Shown here piece by piece: positions 1 to 8,876 of a stretch of DNA of 64,000 nt. This DNA comes from Cyclobacteriaceae bacterium (lineage in GTDB: Bacteria > Bacteroidota > Bacteroidia > Cytophagales > Cyclobacteriaceae): the NCBI GenBank assembly GCA_021648745.1, contig JAKISE010000001.1, positions 1-64,000 on the forward strand, given 5' to 3'. The position numbers were made by a program, and so were the translations under genes. Positions within the stretch are counted from its first letter, which is position 1; every line of letters begins with the position of its first letter. Below the pieces are notes generated by a model, which worked only from the letters and a program-made list of their open reading frames with translations, searched no databases and had not been told where the DNA came from.

Positions 1-139
1 AAGCCCAAGGGAAAATATTTAGCAGGCAATCTTTTAGAAATAAAAATCTTAAAATAATCCATTATTTTTTCACTTTTTATTTCCAAAACCTCACCTACTA
101 CCTTATTTTCTGACAGCATTCCTTAGGCCGAACTCAGGT
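1..139 (-). repeat. MITE family 1, copy 1 (truncated by window edge)
   Basis: This is the reverse complement of the first half of the full copy at 15059-15319 and matches it almost base for base. The visible terminal inverted repeat ends in AACTCAGGT at 139. The other terminus lies outside the window. No coding capacity is seen. The element directly abuts the stop codon of the LytTR regulator gene (140-142), so it inserted at the very 3' end of that gene. Confidence 0.9.
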
Positions 140-889
140 TTAAACAATCATTTCTCGAATTGCTTTAGCATAAGAACGGCTCACGGAATAGGCCTTTTTA
201 TTATTCATAACTACCGATAAGCCACCATTGGAGTGCTTTTCGAGTTCTTGCAAATGGTTAATGTTAATAATTGTGCTTCGATGAATTCTAATAAACAAGG
301 CAGGGTCTAATTTTATGGCTAGTTTAGAAATGCCTGCTGAACTTACAAATTGATCTGTTGCCGAAGATATAATAGTATAATCTCCAGAAGCCTCCAAACA
401 AATAATATTAGAAACAGGTAGGTTTACAAGCTTCTCCGATTTTTGAACAAACAAATTAGGACTAAAATTTTGGGATTGCTGTTGAGAGATTTCATCGATT
501 AGCCGCTCGAAATTTTTATCGTTATTCTTTATGCGTTCAATGGCTTTTCCTACTGCTTTATCAAAACGAGTTTTGTCTAAAGGTTTTAGTAAATAATCGA
601 TGGTGTTTTTTTCAAAAGCTTTTATCGCATATTTATCATAGGCTGTACAAAATATGACAAAAGGTTCGTGTTTTATGTTCTCTAGTACTTCAAATCCATC
701 TTTACCAGGCATTTGCACATCCAAGAAAATTAAATCTGGTTTTTTTTCATTAATCAGCTTTATGGCTTCACTTGCCTTGCCCGATTCCGCAATAATATCA
801 ATTTGCTCAAAATCGTCTAAGTATTCAATTACAAACTGACGTGCCAACTGTTCATCATCAATTACTATACAGCTTATTGTTTTTTCCAT
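140..889 (-). CDS. LytTR-family response regulator
   Basis: A 249-residue DNA-binding response regulator of the LytR/AlgR type. Residues 1-120 form a receiver domain with the acidic pair D11-D12, the phospho-acceptor D57 in a LDVQMPG motif and a conserved Lys in LLKPL. Residues about 147-249 form a LytTR DNA-binding domain (VNLPVSNIICLEASGDYT, then IHRSTIININ). The start overlaps the end of the upstream histidine kinase gene by 16 bp, so the two form a two-component pair and are probably translationally coupled. The stop codon abuts MITE copy 1. Target genes are unknown. Family assignment is firm. Confidence 0.95.
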   Translation of the reverse strand: MEKTISCIVIDDEQLARQFVIEYLDDFEQIDIIAESGKASEAIKLINEKKPDLIFLDVQMPGKDGFEVLENIKHEPFVIFCTAYDKYAIKAFEKNTIDYLLKPLDKTRFDKAVGKAIERIKNNDKNFERLIDEISQQQSQNFSPNLFVQKSEKLVNLPVSNIICLEASGDYTIISSATDQFVSSAGISKLAIKLDPALFIRIHRSTIININHLQELEKHSNGGLSVVMNNKKAYSVSRSYAKAIREMIV

Positions 890-1947
890 GGAATTTCAAA
901 GTTTACAGAATAGCCGTCTTCAGAAGCTTTAGTTTTTATCCTTGATTTATAATTAAACATATTTATGAGTCGCTCATTCGAATTTTTTAAGCCAACGCCC
1001 GAACTGCTTGTTTCGTATTGCGAATTATTATTAATTCCAACACCGTCATCCTTAATTTCAAAATAAACAACCTCCTCTTTTTTATGAATAGATAGCGTAA
1101 TTGTTCCTCCATCCTCCTTAGGAGAAATCCCGTGTTTTACAGAATTTTCAACCAAGGGTTGCAACACCATAGGTGGTAGTTCTATTCCTAGACATTCTCC
1201 TTCAACGTCCTCTGTGTAAATAAGTCGATCCCCAAACCGAACTTGCTGAATGCTGATATAATTACGAATAAAGCTAATTTCTTCCGCTAAGGAAATGGAA
1301 GGCTGATCATTGGAGTCCAATGCATAACGGATAACTTCAGACAGCATAGACATCATTTTTCTAGCTTTTATTTTATCCGTACCCATTAAGGTACTTATGC
1401 TATTTAGGGTATTAAATAAAAAGTGAGGGTTTATCTGCGATTTAAGCAATGCCATTTGCATTTGGTTATTTGCAATAGCCAAATCTGTTTTGTCTTGTTC
1501 ATTTTGCTTTATGGTTTCAATATATCTTATAATATAATAAACAGTAATAGCCGTAACATACTGTAAATTATATTGCATTGATGCCACTCCCAGTTGCTCC
1601 ATTAAAAATTCTTGCCATTCTTCAAACGATGTAAAATCATCTAAATAATATTCAAAAAAATAACTTACCGAAGCCAAAATTATAAAGGAGATAATGAGGC
1701 CAAATAAATGCCCTACAATTTGTATTAGTATTCTTCGTTTAAACAATAATGAAGACCATTGCCAAGCCACCCAAGCCATTGCACAAACCGAAATATTTAA
1801 TAGAATTCCATTAATAATGGTTGATGGAAATGGCCTAAACATTAAATATTGAAATGTAACTCCAATACCAAATATGAAGGTAAACCAAAGGCAAAGGATT
1901 AAAAATGACTTGCCCCAAAGAGTAGATATGGAAATATGTTTTAACAA
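874..1947 (-). CDS. LytS/YehU-type sensor histidine kinase
   Basis: A 357-residue membrane histidine kinase of the His_kinase (PF06580) family. The first 150 residues contain about four hydrophobic segments. The dimerisation and phospho-acceptor motif QINPHFLFNTLNS follows, with the likely phosphorylated His at residue 175. A C-terminal HATPase domain is present (LVENSVKHG as N-box, DDGVGI as G1 box). This kinase type pairs with LytTR regulators, and the next gene downstream is exactly that. The signal sensed cannot be read from the sequence. Confidence 0.95.
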   Translation of the reverse strand: MLKHISISTLWGKSFLILCLWFTFIFGIGVTFQYLMFRPFPSTIINGILLNISVCAMAWVAWQWSSLLFKRRILIQIVGHLFGLIISFIILASVSYFFEYYLDDFTSFEEWQEFLMEQLGVASMQYNLQYVTAITVYYIIRYIETIKQNEQDKTDLAIANNQMQMALLKSQINPHFLFNTLNSISTLMGTDKIKARKMMSMLSEVIRYALDSNDQPSISLAEEISFIRNYISIQQVRFGDRLIYTEDVEGECLGIELPPMVLQPLVENSVKHGISPKEDGGTITLSIHKKEEVVYFEIKDDGVGINNNSQYETSSSGVGLKNSNERLINMFNYKSRIKTKASEDGYSVNFEIPWKKQ

Positions 1948-2179
1948 ATTAGATTATTATCGGTTACCAAAGTTAATGGTATTGTTATAACTGTTGTAGT
2001 TTATGTTATTAAAGTGCCTGCCCATAAAGTCTGCTATCTTCGTTATACTTGTCAAAAAAATACTCATTTACCCAAGTAAATTTCATTTTTTTTGACTTTG
2101 CAAGCCTCGATAGCGATCTTTCTGAATCAGACCCCTACTTTTTAGACGAACACTATTGAGCATCCAAAATAAGTATTTT

Positions 2180-3406
2180 ATGCGTAACCTATTTTTTATA
2201 TTTTCATTATTATTTGTTGCTCCTAACCTCCTGGCTCAGCAAAAAACCATTACTGTGTCTGGCAAGGTAACAGATAAAGAAACAGGTGAAGCGTTAATCT
2301 ATGCTACCATAGGATTGAGAGGAATTCCTATTGGCACCATTTCGAATGCTAAAGGTGAATTTGATTTTCACATACCAGGGGAGTACGCGGCCGAAACTTT
2401 TATGATTAGTATGATTGGTTACGAAAGCTTTATTGCACCTGTTACAAAAGCCGAAAGTATAGTCGCATTTAAACTAAAAAAAAGCTTAACTGTTTTAAGT
2501 GAAGTGATGGTGATTGACTCTTTAACTGCAGGAGACATATTTAAAATTGCGATAAATAGAATTACTAAAAATTACCCTATGGAGCCGGTAGAAATGGACG
2601 GTTTTTATAGAGATGTAAAAATGGTGGGTGGCAAGTATGTTTCACTATTAGAGGCTGCCATAACCATTTATGACAAAGATTATGAAGCTCCTAAAGATTA
2701 CACAAAGGTTAGGGAGCGTGTAGCCATTAAGGAGATTAGAAAAAGTTACGATTATGACTTTGCCTATGCCAAGTATTTTGAAGAGTATAATTTGCTTGAA
2801 GATTTACTACTCGACAATGTAATTAAATACCGATCGTTTAATGACGAACCCTTGTTTTACCAACTATTACAACGAAAAACAGTCATCGGTTCTGATAATA
2901 AGCCCCTCTACCTAGTATTTATTAATCAACCCGGTTACGACCTTAAAATATTTATAGACCCTATAACGTATGGAATACTGAGGCTAGAATTTGGCTATGG
3001 TAATGGAATAGAGCCTATTTATAATTATAAGCGCAGCAGAAAATTGATGCATAATGTAATGCGACTAGATAAGCTCATTGAGTTTGAACTCCATAATGAA
3101 AAATTATATTTGAAATACATAAAAACACAGTACAAAAATGTATGGGTAAATACTGAAACAGGCAAACCTGACCAAACTACTCAACTATTTCAAGAGCTAT
3201 TAATCAATCATATTAATAATAAGGACCCTAAATGGGTTTCTAGTGCTAGAAAAATGAAGCGTTATGGGCTGCAATACCAGCACAAAAATTATAATAAAGA
3301 ATTTTGGGAAAATTATAATGTAATTAAAGAAACTCCCTTGAACAAACAAATTGTACATGATTTAGAAGAACATGGAGCATTAGAAAAACAGTTTGAAGAC
3401 AACTAA
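2180..3406 (+). CDS. Exported carboxypeptidase-regulatory-like domain protein
   Basis: I chose the ATG at 2180 over the upstream in-frame TTG at 2156 because it gives a clean signal peptide (MRNLFFIFSLLF, cleavage near LLAQ). After the signal comes a CarboxypepD_reg-like beta-sandwich (VSGKVTDKETGEALIYATIG), the same domain that forms the N-terminus of SusC/TonB receptors. The remaining 290 residues resemble the body of Bacteroidota exported proteins with this domain but carry no motif I can name. Likely periplasmic or outer-membrane associated. No partner gene adjoins it; the downstream gene is convergent across a hairpin. Confidence 0.75.
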   Translation: MRNLFFIFSLLFVAPNLLAQQKTITVSGKVTDKETGEALIYATIGLRGIPIGTISNAKGEFDFHIPGEYAAETFMISMIGYESFIAPVTKAESIVAFKLKKSLTVLSEVMVIDSLTAGDIFKIAINRITKNYPMEPVEMDGFYRDVKMVGGKYVSLLEAAITIYDKDYEAPKDYTKVRERVAIKEIRKSYDYDFAYAKYFEEYNLLEDLLLDNVIKYRSFNDEPLFYQLLQRKTVIGSDNKPLYLVFINQPGYDLKIFIDPITYGILRLEFGYGNGIEPIYNYKRSRKLMHNVMRLDKLIEFELHNEKLYLKYIKTQYKNVWVNTETGKPDQTTQLFQELLINHINNKDPKWVSSARKMKRYGLQYQHKNYNKEFWENYNVIKETPLNKQIVHDLEEHGALEKQFEDN

Positions 3407-3513
3407 ACTACTACCTTAAACCATTCATCGACTAATTATGCAACTCAACGAGTTCGCGCTTGCAAACTAACAAAAAGGGTGTTCTTTTGAATCAACAAGC
3501 CAACTAATAGAAG

Positions 3514-3563
3514 TAAAATCCTTCGGGCGATAGACTTAATTGCTATCAGTTCGGGGGATTTTT
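3514..3563. terminator. Hairpin between convergent genes
   Basis: An outer stem AAAATCC/GGATTTT (3515-3521 with 3556-3562) and an inner stem GATAG/CTATC flank a short loop. It ends in a T-run on the plus strand and mirrors as an A-run, so it could serve both convergent genes. Confidence 0.6.
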
Positions 3564-3582
3564 ACATTAATTCCGAACCAGA

Positions 3583-4674
3583 TTAATCAATCTTTATTTC
3601 TGTAAACCAAAGTCGGAAGTCTCCATTATCTGATACGTGGTTGGTTGAAATTTTTACTCCATCATACATCTTATAATCTTGCCAAGTAGTGGTTAACGAG
3701 GGCTCTTCTTGGCCACCTTTTCTAAAGCTCCATTCTTTAATTTCGAAGGAATCATCAATATAAAAATCGTACGCATCTCCAGGTGTATAGCCATCTTCCG
3801 AATTATAGGCGATCGTTAATTTTGTGGTAACTTTTTTAGATATTGGAGCTTCTACATTTTCTACCAAGCTATGTGTATAACCAGTATCCCAAATTAACTG
3901 AAATGGAAACAGTAGCCAGTACTTATCATTTATAAAGGTATGATCCAGCTTCTTTTGGTCATCTGCAAATGATTTATGATTAAATCTCGTTGTGTCGCCT
4001 TTAGTAATAAGGGTAACTTCCCCAGAGTTTGGCTGCCATACCCAAGACCTAGCCACTTCTGTTGCTCCCATTTTTACATTAAATATGTAACGGAAAGTGT
4101 TAGCCTTATTAAACTTATCAACGCCATAAGCGTAAGCTAGTTTTTCAATAAAAGAGGCTTCTTCTTTAACCGGAAAGTCGATGACTAAAGTGTCATCCTC
4201 TTGGTATTGCTCAATGCTTAACTTTTGTAAAACTAATCCTTCTTTTTCGGCCATCTCAAATGCTAGTGCCTTTATTTTTTCTGGTGATGGCATAGTCAAA
4301 GGGTTAATTTTAACCACAACTCTTATAGCCTTATTCGCTTTTATAGTTTTTTTCTCTAAGTCTTCCATCCCTCTCCCTTCTGTTATAATGCCAACAAAAT
4401 TTGACACAATGCCTAGCGTTTCTTTGGCTTCATCTATATAGTTTACTAATACAACGTTGCTGCTATCAGCCATATTTTTCTGCAATGTTTGCATTTTGCT
4501 AACCAAGGAACTTAGTGCATTGCTCTTATAGCTACCTTCATAACTAGCACCATAAATGGCATAATCACTTACCTCAATAAGTTGTGGTTCGGTTTTTTCG
4601 AACCCACCAAATTTATAATTAATAACCAGCCCTGCTATTAGAATAATAGCACCTATAATAAAATATTTTTTCAT
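3583..4674 (-). CDS. Exported protein with GyrI-like N-terminal and DUF6503-like C-terminal regions
   Basis: A 363-residue protein with an N-terminal membrane anchor or uncleaved signal (MKKYFIIGAIILIAGLVINY). Residues about 30-175 look like a GyrI-like/SRPBCC-associated ligand-binding fold (YAIYGASYEGSY at its start). Residues about 190-363 (FRYIFNVKMG, then NDKYWLLFPFQLIWD) resemble the DUF6503/LolA-like beta-rich proteins of Bacteroidota. Both assignments rest on remembered family patterns and are moderate. It stands alone, and upstream lies a copy of repeat family 2. Confidence 0.55.
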   Translation of the reverse strand: MKKYFIIGAIILIAGLVINYKFGGFEKTEPQLIEVSDYAIYGASYEGSYKSNALSSLVSKMQTLQKNMADSSNVVLVNYIDEAKETLGIVSNFVGIITEGRGMEDLEKKTIKANKAIRVVVKINPLTMPSPEKIKALAFEMAEKEGLVLQKLSIEQYQEDDTLVIDFPVKEEASFIEKLAYAYGVDKFNKANTFRYIFNVKMGATEVARSWVWQPNSGEVTLITKGDTTRFNHKSFADDQKKLDHTFINDKYWLLFPFQLIWDTGYTHSLVENVEAPISKKVTTKLTIAYNSEDGYTPGDAYDFYIDDSFEIKEWSFRKGGQEEPSLTTTWQDYKMYDGVKISTNHVSDNGDFRLWFTEIKID

Positions 4675-4715
4675 AAGTAATAAATTGTTATGCGTACAGT
4701 AAACTTGTTCGGAGG

Positions 4716-4890
4716 TTTAAACCCGAATTATGCGATAGGGTTCGTGATGAGGCTTTAAGTCACAATAAATCAGGCAGTTTGGGTTCGAAAGCATAGCACC
4801 GCTATGGTGAGAACACAAACAAAGCAAAGCGACTGATTTGAAGTGAGTTAAAGGCCTAATAGAAATTCTATTGCATATTTCGGGTTAAAA
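4716..4890 (+). repeat. MITE-like repeat family 2, copy A
   Basis: About 175 bp with imperfect terminal inverted repeats. The left end reads TTTAAACCCGAATTATGCGA and the reverse complement of the right end reads TTTTAACCCGAAATATGCAA. An inverted homologue lies at 39836-40010 and shares the ends, a CATAGCGGTGCTATG-type inner palindrome and the segment around AAATCAGTCG. It is too short to code for a transposase. No clear target duplication can be assigned. Confidence 0.8.
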
Positions 4891-5071
4891 GTACAAAAAT
4901 TTGATAAGCCACAAAGGCAAACTTTTTTATACCGAGGCCTCGGTATCAGAATAACATGTTGTCAAATTAATCCCGATAATTATCGGGATGACGGGCTAAC
5001 TACAAGAAATAAACTAAGAATATATCCACTGAAACCCTATTAAGCACAGAATGATGGGTATAGTAACGTAG
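4891..5071. other. Intergenic stretch with two perfect palindromes
   Basis: Two perfect palindromes lie here: ATACCGAGGCCTCGGTAT at 4929-4946 (18 bp) and ATCCCGATAATTATCGGGAT at 4970-4989 (20 bp). Neither is followed by a T-run in either direction, so they are not obvious intrinsic terminators. No gene is seen. Confidence 0.7.
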
Positions 5072-5520
5072 TTAACTAGTTATAAAATATGCAAATATTG
5101 AAACCATAACTATTGTTCTTGCTAATGCATAGGAAAGTTGAGATTTCCAGTCATTTATATTTTTAATCATTAAGACTACAGAGGATATGCACATTGTTCC
5201 AATACCAATTGCTAGCATATTGTTAGACCCTGGAAAGTTCTGTATTTCGAAGAGAAATCCAACAGAGAACACTGCCCAATAATGTGTAAGACCTTATTCA
5301 TCATCAGTGATATCATGTCTTCGAAATCTGTTTTTAGGAACGCTCCTAAATAGTATAGGATGCCAATAACTCCAATACTGATCCCTAATATTACACCTGC
5401 TAATCCTGATGAACTAGACTTCAAGAAAAGTCCAACTAAAATTAATAAAAGAAGAACTGCTTCAATTTTCGAGTAGTTCTTTTTTAATATGTCATTTATT
5501 TGAGGAGGTAGATTTTTCAT
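5072..5520 (-). pseudogene. Frameshifted small membrane protein
   Basis: Two overlapping reading frames together look like one gene of about 150 residues. The first begins MKNLPPQINDILKK and has hydrophobic segments up to the sequence LHIIGQ. Near 5270-5290 the membrane-protein character passes to another frame (AVFSVGFLFEIQNF), which continues with two or three more hydrophobic segments to the stop at 5072. A one-base change near TTATTGGGCAG would rejoin them. The cause could be real decay or a sequencing error. I do not recognise the family. Confidence 0.6.
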
Positions 5521-5582
5521 TTAGATGTTAAACTACAAAGCTCATTCTATTTATATTATGCCCAACAATCTAATATATACAC

Positions 5583-6284
5583 CTAAAAAACATAACGCAT
5601 GCCAATACCAAACTGAAACTTAGTAAATGCTGGTTCAAGGGTAATGTCATAAAACAGATTGCCTTCTAAAAAGGCTGAGATGGGCAAATCGAAATAAGAA
5701 TACTCTAGGCCAACATGAAATTCAGGTCCCATATAGTCCCATTGCCTTGTTGTTGAACCAAACTCTGCTACTCCATTGCCAACATCTTCATTATAGCCAT
5801 ATAATACTTCTGCAAAGCGCATCTGCCATCCTACTCCGGCATAAATATCTAATCCTTTTAAAAATTTAGGCCCTTCTTGGTAAAAACTTACCTTGCCACT
5901 AAAAAACATATCTTTTTGCACCTGGTGGTTCAAATAAACCAGTGAATCTGCGCCTGGCGAATTATCATACAATTCTTTATAACGATCTTTGTACAACCCA
6001 TACGCAGCTATGCCGCCATCTATAGAAAAGGCTAAAAACTTGGTGGCATATAGCTTATAGGTAAACGCAAATGGATCTCCGGCTCTAAACCCAATGCCTT
6101 GGTAAGGATATTCACTAGGATGAAAAATAGGGCATATCACTGCCATTTTCTTATTCATCTTAAATTTTAAGGGCTTTTTATTATTGCCATACCGCTGCGT
6201 TAAACTCCCTTTACTCTTTTGTGCGAAAGAGTAAGAAAAGCCTAAACACAAAGCCAATAATAGAATTGATTTAATTTTACCCAT
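5583..6284 (-). CDS. Outer membrane beta-barrel protein
   Basis: A 233-residue protein with a signal peptide (MGKIKSILLLALCLGFSYSF, cleavage after FAQ). The mature part has alternating amphipathic strands and ends in the terminal aromatic pattern GIGMRYVF typical of Bacteroidota barrels. It lies 48 bp downstream of the ABC exporter on the same strand and may be co-transcribed. Function beyond a barrel is unknown. Confidence 0.7.
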   Translation of the reverse strand: MGKIKSILLLALCLGFSYSFAQKSKGSLTQRYGNNKKPLKFKMNKKMAVICPIFHPSEYPYQGIGFRAGDPFAFTYKLYATKFLAFSIDGGIAAYGLYKDRYKELYDNSPGADSLVYLNHQVQKDMFFSGKVSFYQEGPKFLKGLDIYAGVGWQMRFAEVLYGYNEDVGNGVAEFGSTTRQWDYMGPEFHVGLEYSYFDLPISAFLEGNLFYDITLEPAFTKFQFGIGMRYVF

Positions 6285-6332
6285 TCTAGCAAATATACAT
6301 TTTAATTTTAATTGGAATATTTTGCTATAAAA

Positions 6333-8105
6333 TTAAACCACAGCTTTGTATTGCATACTATGTAGTTGTGCATAAAATCCATTTTTCTCTATTAAACTTT
6401 CATGAGTTCCTACTTCTTTAATCTCGCCTTTGTCTAATACAATAATTTTATCAGCATTTTGAATGGTTGACAGCCTGTGGGCTATTACAATGGATGTTCT
6501 TCCTTTCATCATACGTGAAATGGCATGTTGAATCATTTCTTCTGTTTCAGAGTCTATGGAAGAGGTTGCTTCATCAAGTACTAATATTTTTGGGTTATAT
6601 ACCATGGCTCTCACAAAAGAAATAAGCTGCCTTTGGCCTACACTTAAACCTGCACCTCTTTCAAGTACATTATAATGAAGGCCACCCGGTAATTTATCAA
6701 TAAATTTGGTTGCTCCTACCAATTCTGCGGCTTCCAATATTTTTGCTTCGGATAGATCTTTATTACCTAAGGTAATATTGTTTAAAATTGAATCGGAGAA
6801 TAAGAATACATCTTGCAGCACAACCCCGATTTGCTTGCGTAAGTATGCCACTTTAAACTCTTGCAAAGGTATATCACCTATTAATATTTCCCCTTTGTTT
6901 ATTTCATATAGCCTACTTAACAAATTAATAATAGACGATTTCCCTGCTCCTGTGGCACCTACAATGGCAATGGTTTGCCCTGATTCAACTTGTAAAGAGA
7001 CATTTTTAAGCACGTAATTTTCCTCTTCATAGGCAAACCATACGCTGTTAAAATCGACCTTGCCCTCAAATTTCTCTGGAGCATAATCTCCATCATCAGC
7101 CACAAACTCTTTGTTATCTAATAGGTTCAAAATTCGAGAAGTACTAACAATGCCTAATTGAAGGGTATTAAACCTATCTGCAATTTGACGTACCGGACGA
7201 AAGAACAATTGGATGTACATTATAAAAGCAATGAGCATACCAATAGATATGCCCGTAACCTCCTCATGCAGGGCAGCTTTAGCTCCATACCAAATAAGTA
7301 GACCAATTCCGGTAGCACTAATAATTTCTGCCACAGGAAAATAAATTGAATAATAAAGGACAGAGTTAATATTAGCTTTTTTATGCTCTTTGTTGATAGA
7401 TTCAAACTTTTTTAATTCAGATTTTTCACTATTAAAAATTTGAACTATGCTCATACCGGTAACATGCTCCTGAACAAACGTGTTTAAATTGGCAACAGCA
7501 TTTCGTACTTGGTTAAACGATACCTTAATTTTTTCTTTAAACACATAAGTTGCAAACAACATAATAGGAAAGGTAATTAAACTTACCAAAGCCATCCGCC
7601 AATCGGCATACAGCATAAAGCCTATAATAAAAAAGAGTTGTAATAGATCTCCAACAATGGCGGCCAAGCCTTGACTAAATACATCTGAAAGCGTTTCAAT
7701 ATCTGAAATTACTCGTGTCACCAACCGGCCTATGGGTGTTTTATCGAAGAAACTAAGCTTAAGGTTTATAAGGTGCTTGTATAGCTTTACCCTTATGTCT
7801 TTAATTATATATTGCCCTACCCAGCCTGATAAATACGTATGAAAATATTGTATAATGGCTTGAAATACCAACAACCCAAGTAAGAGTGAAATCATTTTAA
7901 TGAGACCCTCAAAGTCGCCATTGGCCACCTCATTATCTAAGGTAAGCTGTATAATGTACGGGCGTATGGGAACAAGTGCGGCAGTAAGAAGTGTAAGGCC
8001 AATAAGAATAATAAATTGCCATTTATAAGGCTTTATAAATTGCATCAGCCTTTTAAGCACATTCCAATCAACTACCTTTCCTGTTACTTTTTCTTTCTTG
8101 CTCAC
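6333..8105 (-). CDS. MsbA-like ABC transporter, fused permease and ATPase
   Basis: A 590-residue half-transporter. Residues about 30-320 form the six-helix type I exporter domain. The ATPase has Walker A GATGAGKSS (Lys389), Q-loop region QDVFLFSD, signature LSVGQRQ, Walker B ILVLDEATSSID and H-loop IAHRLST. This architecture exports lipids or drugs as a dimer. It starts 3 bp after the end of truA and follows thiolase-truA on the same strand. The substrate cannot be told, and the msbA symbol is not justified by context. Confidence 0.93.
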   Translation of the reverse strand: MSKKEKVTGKVVDWNVLKRLMQFIKPYKWQFIILIGLTLLTAALVPIRPYIIQLTLDNEVANGDFEGLIKMISLLLGLLVFQAIIQYFHTYLSGWVGQYIIKDIRVKLYKHLINLKLSFFDKTPIGRLVTRVISDIETLSDVFSQGLAAIVGDLLQLFFIIGFMLYADWRMALVSLITFPIMLFATYVFKEKIKVSFNQVRNAVANLNTFVQEHVTGMSIVQIFNSEKSELKKFESINKEHKKANINSVLYYSIYFPVAEIISATGIGLLIWYGAKAALHEEVTGISIGMLIAFIMYIQLFFRPVRQIADRFNTLQLGIVSTSRILNLLDNKEFVADDGDYAPEKFEGKVDFNSVWFAYEEENYVLKNVSLQVESGQTIAIVGATGAGKSSIINLLSRLYEINKGEILIGDIPLQEFKVAYLRKQIGVVLQDVFLFSDSILNNITLGNKDLSEAKILEAAELVGATKFIDKLPGGLHYNVLERGAGLSVGQRQLISFVRAMVYNPKILVLDEATSSIDSETEEMIQHAISRMMKGRTSIVIAHRLSTIQNADKIIVLDKGEIKEVGTHESLIEKNGFYAQLHSMQYKAVV

Positions 8106-8108
8106 TAA

Positions 8109-8855
8109 CTAGCTGTTCTTAAATGTTGGATATTCAACCTTGCAAAGATAAAGACCTTGAGGTGGTACCGATCGCCCCGCACATTTTCTATCCTTTTTTT
8201 TAATAATTTTTTTTACTTCTACAGGCTCTATTTTACCCTCACCAACTTCTAATAATGTACCAACAATACTTCGAACCATGCTTCGCAAAAAACGATTAGC
8301 TGAAATGTAAAAAATCGCATTGGGTCCTTCAGTAACCCATTCTGCTCTTGTAATTAAACATACAAAATTGGTTACATCTGTTTTTACTTTGCTAAACGAT
8401 TCAAAGTCTTGCTCTCCCAATAAGCATTGTGCCCCTTTATTCATCGCCTCAAAATCGAGCGGATTACGATGGTAATAGTATTCATTTTCCATAAAGGGCG
8501 TCCTCTTCAGCCTTACATGGTATTCATAACTTCTACTGATGGCATCAAAGCGTGCATGTGCTTTATTCGAAACTATTTCAATGTGGTTTACCACAATGTC
8601 ATTATTCATAATTCCGTTTAATCGATACATTAAATTTTCGACCTCTGTGCCATCTGGCACATCTACATGAAAAACTTGTTGCCGAGCATGAACTCCTGCA
8701 TCTGTTCTGCCACTACCTAAAATACTTAATCCCTTGTTTTTCAATAATATTTGCAAAGATTCAGTAATTTCTTGCTGAACACTTTGTGCATTATTCTGAA
8801 ATTGCCAACCGTGGTAGTTGGTGCCTTTATAAGCTATGTAAACAAATAGTCGCAT
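8109..8855 (-). CDS. truA: tRNA pseudouridine(38-40) synthase
   Basis: A 248-residue TruA, the enzyme that isomerises uridines 38-40 in the tRNA anticodon arm. The catalytic Asp52 lies in GSGRTDAGVHA, the core family motif, and the typical N-terminus (RLFVYIAYKGTNYHGWQ) is present. Length is normal for the family. It sits between the thiolase gene (21 bp upstream) and the ABC transporter (3 bp downstream) in a tight same-strand run. Confidence 0.97.
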   Translation of the reverse strand: MRLFVYIAYKGTNYHGWQFQNNAQSVQQEITESLQILLKNKGLSILGSGRTDAGVHARQQVFHVDVPDGTEVENLMYRLNGIMNNDIVVNHIEIVSNKAHARFDAISRSYEYHVRLKRTPFMENEYYYHRNPLDFEAMNKGAQCLLGEQDFESFSKVKTDVTNFVCLITRAEWVTEGPNAIFYISANRFLRSMVRSIVGTLLEVGEGKIEPVEVKKIIKKKDRKCAGRSVPPQGLYLCKVEYPTFKNS

Positions 8856-8876
8856 ACTAAAAATGAAGCAAACTCA

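Noticed and set aside
2046..2098. Inverted repeat GTCAAAAAAAT...ATTTTTTTTGAC as a terminator or riboswitch
   Set aside because: The arms are A/T-runs with several mismatches; no riboswitch core is recognisable.
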